Shown: positions 1 to 5,782 of the stretch, piece by piece
Layout of the letters: each line of letters begins with the position of its first letter
Numbering within the stretch: the stretch's first letter is position 1
Assembly: GCA_964615375.1 (NCBI GenBank)
Contig: CAZTOW010000085.1
Coordinates: 1 to 22,967 of the forward strand
Direction: 5' to 3'
DNA: 22,967 nucleotides
DNA from: CAZKWG01 sp964615375
GTDB lineage: Bacteria; Myxococcota_A; UBA796; CAZKWG01
Translations under genes and position numbers: made by a program
Notes under the pieces: generated by a model
Databases searched by the model: none
The model's input: only the letters and a program-made list of their open reading frames with translations
What the model was told of the DNA's origin: nothing

Positions 1-61
1 CGTGGCCGATCGTACCGATGTTCACGTGCGGCTTGTTACGCTCGAACTTCGCTTTAGACAT
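1..61 (-). CDS. tuf: Elongation factor Tu, N-terminal fragment
   Basis: EF-Tu is the GTPase that brings aminoacyl-tRNA to the ribosome. Only the first 20 codons lie in the window; the gene runs off the left edge. The reverse complement begins ATG at 61 and reads MSKAKFERNKPHVNIGTIGH, the near-universal bacterial EF-Tu N-terminus running up to the first G-loop residues. A GGAGG lies about 4 nt before the ATG, which fixes the start. The gene sits 33 nt downstream of tRNA-Thr(GGT), the arrangement of the conserved tRNA-tuf operon (E. coli thrU-tyrU-glyT-thrT-tufB), so it is probably co-transcribed with the three tRNAs. Identity is nearly certain from the peptide and the context. Confidence 0.97.
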   Translation of the reverse strand, partial: MSKAKFERNKPHVNIGTIGH

Positions 62-94
62 GCTGCCTCCGAGGGCGAGTACGAGGATGAACGA

Positions 95-170
95 TGGAGC
101 CCATGACCGGACTTGAACCGGTGACCTCTTCCTTACCAAGGAAGTGCTCTGCCGACTGAGCTACATGGGC
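95..170 (-). tRNA. tRNA-Thr (anticodon GGT)
   Basis: A complete cloverleaf is visible on the minus strand. The acceptor stem is GCCCATG/CATGGGC, the anticodon stem is CTTCC/GGAAG around loop TTGGTAA (anticodon GGT at 135-137), and the T-arm is CCGG-TTCAAGT-CCGG. Discriminator T and an encoded CCA (95-97) are present. It decodes ACC/ACU. It is the last tRNA before tuf, equivalent in position to E. coli thrT. Confidence 0.97.
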
Positions 171-176
171 CTGAAC

Positions 177-203
177 GCCCACCCGGAGAGGCTCCGGGCG
201 GGC
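177..203 (-). other. 12-bp hairpin between tRNA-Tyr and tRNA-Thr
   Basis: Arms at 177-188 and 192-203 flank a 3-nt loop. Read on the minus strand (the tRNA transcript) all 12 positions pair, one of them as G-U. No U-tract follows, so it is not a standard intrinsic terminator. It occupies the position where tRNA-Gly(TCC) normally lies in the conserved tRNA-tuf operon. A processing stem (for example an RNase III-type site) is a reasonable inference but is not shown by the sequence. Confidence 0.6.
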
Positions 204-211
204 GAGGTAGA

Positions 212-298
212 TGGTGGGGAGAAGTGGATTCGAACCACTGTAGGCGCAATGCCGGCGGGTTTACAGCCCGCTCCCTTTGGCCGCTCGGGCATCTCCCC
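212..298 (-). tRNA. tRNA-Tyr (anticodon GTA)
   Basis: An 87-nt class II tRNA with a long variable arm lies on the minus strand. The acceptor stem is GGGGAGA/TCTCCCC. The anticodon loop CTGTAAA within GCGGG/CCCGC-type stem bases gives anticodon GTA at 262-264. The T-arm is AGTGG-TTCGAAT-CCACT. Discriminator A and CCA are encoded (212-215). The long variable arm is as expected for bacterial tRNA-Tyr. It corresponds to tyrU in the E. coli thrU-tyrU-glyT-thrT-tufB order. Confidence 0.97.
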
Positions 299-332
299 AG
301 AGAAAACTTCGGATTCAGAGATCGATCGGGAG

Positions 333-405
333 AGCTGGCGGTGGGACTTGAACCCGCAACCTGCGGTTTACAAAACCGCTGCTCTGCCGATTGAGCTACG
401 CCAGC
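333..405 (-). tRNA. tRNA-Thr (anticodon TGT), no encoded CCA
   Basis: A 73-nt tRNA lies on the minus strand. The acceptor stem is GCTGGCG/CGCCAGC and the anticodon stem is GCGGT/ACCGC around TTTGTAA (anticodon TGT at 370-372). The T-loop is TTCAAGT, with one C-A mismatch in the T stem. Discriminator T is followed by CTC rather than CCA, so CCA must be added after transcription, unlike the two tRNAs downstream. It is the first gene of the array, equivalent to E. coli thrU. Confidence 0.95.
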
Positions 406-435
406 GAGGAAGTGCTGGTGGGCCCGCTCTGGACC

Positions 436-459
436 CTGCTACCAGTGACCTGATACCAG
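436..459 (-). repeat. Two direct copies of CTGGTANCAG in the tRNA leader
   Basis: On the minus strand CTGGTATCAG (459-450) and CTGGTAGCAG (445-436) repeat with a 14-nt period. They lie between the predicted promoter and tRNA-Thr(TGT), so they are probably transcribed. No known leader element is recognised. Confidence 0.4.
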
Positions 460-486
460 GGGGCCCCAGTCGCGGAGCGGGCGGAA

Positions 487-513
487 TGTATAGTTCCCCC
501 CGCGGCCTGTCAA
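487..513 (-). promoter_or_regulatory. Candidate sigma70-type promoter of the tRNA-tuf operon
   Basis: On the minus strand a perfect -35 TTGACA (513-508) is followed after 15 nt by TATACA (492-487). A TACATT at 490-485 would instead give 17-nt spacing. The sequence immediately downstream is GC-rich, resembling the discriminator of stable-RNA promoters. The start would fall near 480, about 75 nt before tRNA-Thr(TGT). The -35 overlaps the TGA stop (512-510) of the upstream gene. Confidence 0.55.
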
Positions 514-1616
514 CCCGGATTCCCGGGAGCCGCGAAGAGGTTGGGATCGAGGGTGGGCTCCAGGGAGAGCTCCTGGATGAAGACCTCCTCGATGAGCACG
601 CCATCCCGCTCGACCCGGGCGTGGAAGGGCACGACGAGGTGCCTGTCCAGACGCCGATAATCGTCGTAGCGGAAGGTGAGCTGACCGGCCTCCGCCGACC
701 AGGTCACCCGCCTCAGCGTGTGGTCCGTCGGGTCGAAGGCGGCGGAGACGAGCCCTCCGCGGGCGGGCTCGGCCGGGGCGAGCACCTGGCGGTTGCCCCC
801 GTCCTCGACGGCGTTGCCCACGAGGCGCAGGTCCCGCCAGACCTCCGCGGTCTCCACGTCGTCGGGCAGGCCGAGGGGGACGGCGAGCACGGTCTCGGGT
901 GAGAAGCGCGCCAGCACCTCGCGGACCCGGCCGGCGTCGCGGTCGGTCTTCTGGCCGTCCACCACCACCCAGGCCACGCCGTCGGGGCGGACCACGGTCA
1001 CGCTGTCCTCGCCGGTCCCCTTCGTGATGGTCACGTCGAGGCGGAGGCTCTGGCCCTGCCGCACATAGAGGTTGCGGGCGACGATCTCGGCGCCGTCCGC
1101 CGGGACGGTGCGGTCATAGGAGAAGCGCAGGGTCCCCGCCTCGGCGAGCTGCTCGAGCCCGGCCCCGCGCCCGCCGTGAGCGCGCACGGCGGCGTCCAGC
1201 ACCTGCTCGGCGCCCTCGTCGGCGCCACGTCGACGGCGCTCGCGCCCCTCCTCGTCCTTGGGCGCGCTGGCCGCGGGCGCGGGCGCGCTCACGATCTCCA
1301 GCTCCTTGAGCTCCCGCCCGTTCTTCTCGTAGATCGTCGCGGGGGCCTCCGCGCTGGCCAGCTGCCCGGCCGCGGCCCGCGCGGCGTCGAGCTCGCCGAG
1401 GCCGTCGATCACGACGAACCAGGCCCAGCCGGTGTCGCGCACATAGCGCCGGACGACGTGGGCGCCCTCGGGCGGCGCCTTGCCGAGCTGAGACTCGGCC
1501 GCCTCCTTGGACTTCTGCGGCGCGAGCTCCACCGAGTACTCGGCGGCCAGGGCGAGCGGGCCCCGGAACGCGATCAGCCCGAGGAGCAGGGACCCGACGA
1601 GGGAGCGGAAGCGCAC
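510..1616 (-). CDS. Exported SPOR-like/LolA-like protein
   Basis: Predicted 368-aa exported protein. The chosen start is GTG at 1616 because AAGGAGG stands just 4 nt upstream; an in-frame ATG at 1634 would put that ribosome-binding site inside the coding sequence. The N-terminus is a Sec signal (RFRSLVGSLLLGLIAF, then an Ala-rich cleavage region). Residues about 50-105 resemble a SPOR peptidoglycan-binding repeat (RYVRDTGWAWFVVIDGL, then an Ala-rich helix). An Arg/Glu linker (RERRRRG) follows. From about residue 135 there is a LolA/LolB-like beta fold beginning VLDAAVRAHGG and ending with the typical FIQELSLEPTLDPNLF strand. It lies 37 nt after the M50 protease gene and may be co-transcribed with it. 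The fold assignments are by pattern; the function (lipoprotein or envelope sensing) is unknown. Confidence 0.75.
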   Translation of the reverse strand: MRFRSLVGSLLLGLIAFRGPLALAAEYSVELAPQKSKEAAESQLGKAPPEGAHVVRRYVRDTGWAWFVVIDGLGELDAARAAAGQLASAEAPATIYEKNGRELKELEIVSAPAPAASAPKDEEGRERRRRGADEGAEQVLDAAVRAHGGRGAGLEQLAEAGTLRFSYDRTVPADGAEIVARNLYVRQGQSLRLDVTITKGTGEDSVTVVRPDGVAWVVVDGQKTDRDAGRVREVLARFSPETVLAVPLGLPDDVETAEVWRDLRLVGNAVEDGGNRQVLAPAEPARGGLVSAAFDPTDHTLRRVTWSAEAGQLTFRYDDYRRLDRHLVVPFHARVERDGVLIEEVFIQELSLEPTLDPNLFAAPGNPG

Positions 1617-1653
1617 TGGACCTCCTTCATCCATGAGCCCGACGCGCGGGCGC

Positions 1654-2745
1654 TCAAGGCTCTAGCGCCCGCGCGCCCAGGACGCCAGGGGGGAGCTCCA
1701 CCCGGGCCCCGCTCTCGTCCACCCACTCGATCTGATCGAGGGGGAGCTCCTCGATCTCGAAGGGGACGGGCATGAAGCTCGCCAGGAAGGCGAGGAGCGC
1801 CAGGAACGCCACGAATTGCGCCCTGCGCGTGGGCGGTGGGCGCTCGGGCACAGGCAGGCTCACCCAGGCGCCCAGGGCGAGGAGCAGCAGGCCCCACACG
1901 AGCCAGCTCGACCAGAAGATCCCGGCCACCAGCGCGGCGAAGACGCCGAAGCGCGCGACCGGCCTCGCCAGCCGGGGCGCCAGCGCGTTCAGCACGTGCC
2001 CGCCGTCGAGCTGCCCGATGGGGAGCATGTTGATCCCGGTCAGCAGGCAGCCCACCCAGCCGGCCGTAGCGACCGGCCCGAGCTCAGCGTAGCGTCCGGG
2101 GGGAGCGCCGAGGATGAGCCAGCCCAGCAGGTCCATGGCCGGCGGGTTGGCCAGGATGAGCAGGGGGAGCGTGCCGGGGGTGGACTCGGGCACCAGCCAG
2201 GAGAGCGGCGGGAGGCTGAATATCGCCTCGAGCGCCCGGGAGATCGGGCCGGGCTCGGGGATGACCTCGGGGGGCGGGGTCCACAGGACCTGGGGGACGG
2301 CGTGCTCCACCGTGCCCGGCAGCCCGAGCGCGATGGCCAGCAGCGCGACCAGGAAGCCGGCGAGCGGCCCGGCGGCGCCCATCTCCAGGAGCGCGGTCCG
2401 CGAGCGGGGCATGCTCCGCAGCCGGATGATGGCGCCAAAGGTCCCAAACGCCGCGGGGAACGGGATGAAATACGGCATGGAGAGCTCAAAGCCGTGGGCG
2501 CGCGCCACCCGATAGTGGCCCATCTCGTGGGCCAGCAGGGTGGCCATCAGCGTGATGGCGAAGAGCGCGCTGTCCCGGGCGACCTCGGGGTCGGTGTAGG
2601 GGTTCCCTCCGCTCCAGGAGAACCCGTACATGGTGAAGACCGACAGCAGGGTCGCGAAGAAGAGGACCACGGCGGTCCTCAGCTCGCGGCGACCCTCCGA
2701 CCCGCTCGGCGCGAGCTCGGGGGGATGTTCAGGGGGGTGAGGCAC
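1654..2745 (-). CDS. Site-2 protease-type M50 membrane metalloprotease
   Basis: Intramembrane zinc protease of the M50/S2P family, 363 aa. The zinc-binding HEMGH is at residues 73-77 inside a hydrophobic segment. The second metal motif NMLPIGQLDGGH (residues 239-250, Asp247 as ligand) is also complete, so it should be active. Several membrane spans are visible: about 23-42, 60-80, 122-144, 192-212, 225-245 and a C-terminal pair. It has no PDZ domain and resembles EGY/SREBP-type S2Ps rather than RseP. The start is GTG at 2745, 22 nt after the stop of the M30-like lipoprotein gene, with only a weak ribosome-binding site, which suggests coupling. Substrate is unknown; a neighbouring membrane-anchored protein is an inference only. 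Confidence 0.9.
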   Translation of the reverse strand: MPHPPEHPPELAPSGSEGRRELRTAVVLFFATLLSVFTMYGFSWSGGNPYTDPEVARDSALFAITLMATLLAHEMGHYRVARAHGFELSMPYFIPFPAAFGTFGAIIRLRSMPRSRTALLEMGAAGPLAGFLVALLAIALGLPGTVEHAVPQVLWTPPPEVIPEPGPISRALEAIFSLPPLSWLVPESTPGTLPLLILANPPAMDLLGWLILGAPPGRYAELGPVATAGWVGCLLTGINMLPIGQLDGGHVLNALAPRLARPVARFGVFAALVAGIFWSSWLVWGLLLLALGAWVSLPVPERPPPTRRAQFVAFLALLAFLASFMPVPFEIEELPLDQIEWVDESGARVELPPGVLGARALEP

Positions 2746-2767
2746 AGGGGGTCATAACCCGCCAGCC

Positions 2768-5623
2768 TCAGCCCTCGTCCTCCAGGGTCGTGATGCTCAG
2801 CTCGTAGGTGCCGGTCCCGGCCTCGGAGGCGCCGACGACCAGGATGTACTCCTGGCCTCCCTCCAGCGTGATCTCCAGGTAGGCGTCCTCGGCGTCCCCG
2901 TCGGTGGTGCCGCCGAGGTTGCGGGTCATGTCGTAGGTCGCCGCGTCGTCGTCGTCGGTGCTGTCCTCGTCGATGACGTCGGTGTCGAGCGCGGTGTAGC
3001 CGCTCGAGTCACCACCAGCGAGCGTGCACTGCATGACCCAGACCTGCTCGAGGAAGGTCTCGGGCGCGGGCTCGTCCTCGTCGAGCACGCCGTCGAGATC
3101 CCAGTCCACGTCGCAGGTGGTGGCGCTCTCGGATGCGGTGCCGCAGGCGTCGAAGTCGTCTTCGGAGTCCGAATAAGCCTCGCTGGACAGGAAGACCTGG
3201 TAATAGAGGTAGTCGAGGATGCTCGAGGGGTAGGCGAAGCTTGCGCCGTCCTCGCACGTCCCGCTCGTCGTGCCGTCCACCGTGGGCGTGGGCACGTAGT
3301 CGGCGGGGACGACCGCGAGCCAGGGATCCTCGGGGCTCGCGTCACCGTCGGCGTTGAAGCGGCGGGTGAGCGCGATGGCCAGGTGGATCTCCTCGCCGGA
3401 GCGCTCGCTGAGATCGAGCAGCCAGCGGTCGGTGTCGGGCACGTCGTAGGGCTCCTCCTCGCCGTCCGAGCTCACCACCACGGTGAGGCCGGGGTCGGAG
3501 AGGTTGCCGACGGCAACAATGGTCCCCGAGCCGACCGGCAGGGTGGGGAGCGCGAGATCATTGGCGTCCGTAGCCGAGAAGATGTCCTCGACCGCCACGT
3601 CGGCGCCGAGCTTGTTCCAGCGGACCACCGCGCCAGAGAAGCCCTCATCCGAGCCCTGGATCTCCAGGCCCGTGGACGCATAGGGCGGATCGGTGAGGCG
3701 CACGACCTGGGCCGCGTAGTTCCCCTCGACGTAGCCGTAGAATTCGAGGCCGGTGACGTGGATGAAGTGGTCGGTGTTCTCCAGCGTGACGAGGTTGCCC
3801 TCGTTCTCGGTGGGAGAGTCGGTGGTGCCGCCCTCGACGTAGATGTTCTCGCCGTTGATGTTGATGCCGGTCTGGTAGCCGTTGGCGCCGTAGTAGTCGC
3901 CGGGCAGCGGATCGGAGGTGGGCGCGCTGATGATGCTGCTCGAGTTGTAGGGCGGGTAGGAGTCGTCGGAGACCAGGCGGTCGCCGTCGCCGTTCTTGAC
4001 GCCCGTGGTCAGGAGCGCGACCTGCCAGGCCACGACGAGGTCGGTGAAGTCGGCGCCCGTGGCCTCCTCCACGGCGTCCGTGCCCGTGGACGAGGTCTGG
4101 ATCATCGAGGCCAGGATGTCCGTGCCGTAGGCGTCCACCAGCCAGCGGGCGAAGAGGTACTGCGCGCCGACCGTCTCCGAGGAGATGCTCCCCTCCTCCT
4201 CGGTGTCGGTGAGCCCGTAGAGGTGCGGGGCGTCCAGGTACTTCCAGGCGTCATCGTGGTAGACCGCGCCGAAGCCCGTCAGATCGGCGGCCAGCGAGCC
4301 GAGCGCGGCGTCGAGCCAGCTCTCCTCGGCGTCGCCCTCGTACTCGAGGACGTGCTGGTTGTAGGAGACGAGGCCGGCGTAGGCGCGCGCGATCTGCGCG
4401 GTCAGCGAGACGGCGGTGTACTCGTCGATCGTCGTGGACGCGAGCGAGTTGTAGTAGCCGTAGGGGTCCGGCGCGAAGACGTAGATGACCTCCTGCTCGT
4501 TGCTGCCGGGGTTGGAGTCGGCGTCCCACTCCGAGAGATCGACCTCCGGGTCGGCGTAGCTCTCCACGACGCCGCCGTAGCCGTCCTCGTCGTCGCTGGT
4601 GAGCGGAAGCACGTTCAGGACGGGCGTGATGACGACGCTGACCAGCCCGTCCTCGTTGACGTCGGAGGCCTCGCCGTACAGCGAGCTGACGTTGGGGAAG
4701 ATGTTGGTGTCGACGATGTCGGCGATGGTCTGCAGGTCGCAGTTGTCGAAGCCGTAGGCGTCGTAGTGGTCCTCCTGGTCCACGATGCCGTCGCACTCGT
4801 AGTCCCAGTCGATGGGGACGTCGTTGTCCACCCAGATGGCGACGCTGTCGCCCACGGCCCAGAGGGTGGCGTCAACCAGATCGTAGGTCTCGTCGTCCTC
4901 GAGGTCGTTGCGCACGCGGAATTCGCGCTCTGTCGCGCCGATATCGTCCACACCGAGCGCCGGTGGGGGCGCCTCGGGGGGACTGGCGGTGTCCAGGCGA
5001 CCGAGCGCGCGGGCCTCGCGGAGCGCGGCGCGGAAGGGGGTCTCCCGGCGCTCGCGGCGGGCCTCGGGCTTGCCGGGCCTGCCTGCGCCCGAGCTGGCGC
5101 CACCCTGGTCGGTGTAGCGGAGCTGCCAGCTCATCGCCGAGTCCTCGGTGTTCACCAGGACCATGTAGAATTCCTGGTTGATGTTGGACTCACCGGACTC
5201 GTCGGCCAGGCTGATCTCGGCCACGGCGTCGCTGTCCTCGTAGGACACGACGTCGCCCTCCTCGTCGAAGCTGCCGTCCGTGCTCGTCCCGCCCGAGTCC
5301 CCGCCGCCCTCGCCGCCGCCCGAGTCCCCGCCACCCTCGCCGCCGCCCGAGTCCCCGCCGCCCTCACCGCCGCCCGAGTCCCCGCCGCCCTCACCGCCGC
5401 CCGAGTCCCCGCCGCCCGAGTCCGATCCGTTGGGATCCCCGGTCTCGCCGCCCGACTCGCCGCCGGAGTCGGAGCCGGAGGAGGTGTCGTCGTCCCCGGT
5501 CTCCAGCTCGGGCGCGGGCGCGGGCGTGCCGTGGTTGCCAAACGCGCTCTTGTCTTCTTCCTGGTCGCAGGCGGCCAGGAGCAGGAGCGAGAGCAGTCCG
5601 GGCTTGAGGGCTCGAGCGATCAT
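2768..5623 (-). CDS. Large lipoprotein with degenerate hyicolysin (M30)-like domain
   Basis: Predicted 951-aa lipoprotein. The start is ATG at 5623, with GAAGG 8 nt upstream; the signal ends in lipobox LLAAC. An in-frame extension to 5716 would bury the signal peptide. A Gly/Ser/Asp linker follows, containing four DSGGGEGGG-type repeats. Asp-rich DxDxDG-like segments (DWDYECDG, VNEDG) suggest calcium binding. Residues about 270-540 resemble M30 hyicolysin peptidases (VSVVITPVLN, EVIYVFAPD, LVSYNQHVL, WLD..L). However, the expected HExxH reads RAYAG and the downstream Glu is Ala, so catalysis is not expected. The C-terminus (YILVVGASEAGTGTYELSI) looks like a PPC-type beta domain. It sits upstream of the S2P gene. 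The M30 relationship is from remembered family patterns and needs a profile search. Confidence 0.8.
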   Translation of the reverse strand: MIARALKPGLLSLLLLAACDQEEDKSAFGNHGTPAPAPELETGDDDTSSGSDSGGESGGETGDPNGSDSGGGDSGGGEGGGDSGGGEGGGDSGGGEGGGDSGGGEGGGDSGGTSTDGSFDEEGDVVSYEDSDAVAEISLADESGESNINQEFYMVLVNTEDSAMSWQLRYTDQGGASSGAGRPGKPEARRERRETPFRAALREARALGRLDTASPPEAPPPALGVDDIGATEREFRVRNDLEDDETYDLVDATLWAVGDSVAIWVDNDVPIDWDYECDGIVDQEDHYDAYGFDNCDLQTIADIVDTNIFPNVSSLYGEASDVNEDGLVSVVITPVLNVLPLTSDDEDGYGGVVESYADPEVDLSEWDADSNPGSNEQEVIYVFAPDPYGYYNSLASTTIDEYTAVSLTAQIARAYAGLVSYNQHVLEYEGDAEESWLDAALGSLAADLTGFGAVYHDDAWKYLDAPHLYGLTDTEEEGSISSETVGAQYLFARWLVDAYGTDILASMIQTSSTGTDAVEEATGADFTDLVVAWQVALLTTGVKNGDGDRLVSDDSYPPYNSSSIISAPTSDPLPGDYYGANGYQTGININGENIYVEGGTTDSPTENEGNLVTLENTDHFIHVTGLEFYGYVEGNYAAQVVRLTDPPYASTGLEIQGSDEGFSGAVVRWNKLGADVAVEDIFSATDANDLALPTLPVGSGTIVAVGNLSDPGLTVVVSSDGEEEPYDVPDTDRWLLDLSERSGEEIHLAIALTRRFNADGDASPEDPWLAVVPADYVPTPTVDGTTSGTCEDGASFAYPSSILDYLYYQVFLSSEAYSDSEDDFDACGTASESATTCDVDWDLDGVLDEDEPAPETFLEQVWVMQCTLAGGDSSGYTALDTDVIDEDSTDDDDAATYDMTRNLGGTTDGDAEDAYLEITLEGGQEYILVVGASEAGTGTYELSITTLEDEG
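5295..5417 (-). repeat. 27-bp tandem repeat array inside the lipoprotein linker
   Basis: Four full copies of a 27-bp unit start at 5295, 5322, 5349 and 5376, with a 15-bp partial copy from 5403. The copies differ at one or two bases. On the coding (minus) strand they encode the 9-residue repeat DSGGGEGGG in frame, just after the lipobox. Copy-number change would alter linker length without a frameshift. Confidence 0.9.
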
Positions 5624-5711
5624 GACGCGCACCTTCGCGGGAGGGGGGCCGTGGACCCTGAACACACTTCCGGTGTCAGCATAGCGCCGGAGTGAGCCCC
5701 TCTGCGCGACC

Positions 5712-5728
5712 ATCACGGTGAGATCACG
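5712..5728 (-). promoter_or_regulatory. Direct repeat ATCACG-N5-ATCACG, candidate regulator site
   Basis: Two ATCACG hexamers (5712-5717 and 5723-5728; CGTGAT on the minus strand) repeat at 11 bp, about one helical turn. They lie some 90 bp upstream of the ATG of the M30-like lipoprotein. The spacing is typical of response-regulator sites, but no regulator is identified. A possible -10 (TATGCT) lies between the repeat and the gene. Confidence 0.3.
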
Positions 5729-5748
5729 AAACCCGGGCCCCCCCCGGG
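5729..5748 (-). terminator. Weak GC hairpin terminator after the phosphodiesterase-like gene
   Basis: CCCGGG-N5-CCCGGG (5732-5748) can form a 6-bp all-GC hairpin and is followed on the minus strand by only TTT. It lies 35 nt downstream of the stop at 5783. The short T-run makes it a marginal intrinsic terminator. Confidence 0.35.
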
Positions 5749-5782
5749 AGATCCGCTCCCGGCCCGTGCGCGCGGCCCTCGC

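Noticed and set aside
5295..5417. Tandem repeats considered as a CRISPR array
   Set aside because: The 27-bp units abut directly with no variable spacers and encode an in-frame peptide repeat, so this is a coding minisatellite.
3383..5695. A 770-codon open frame on the plus strand opposite the M30-like lipoprotein
   Set aside because: It is antisense to a gene with a clear lipobox, repeats and family motifs; its translation is Val/Gly/Arg-rich with no recognisable domain. Long antisense frames are expected at this GC content.
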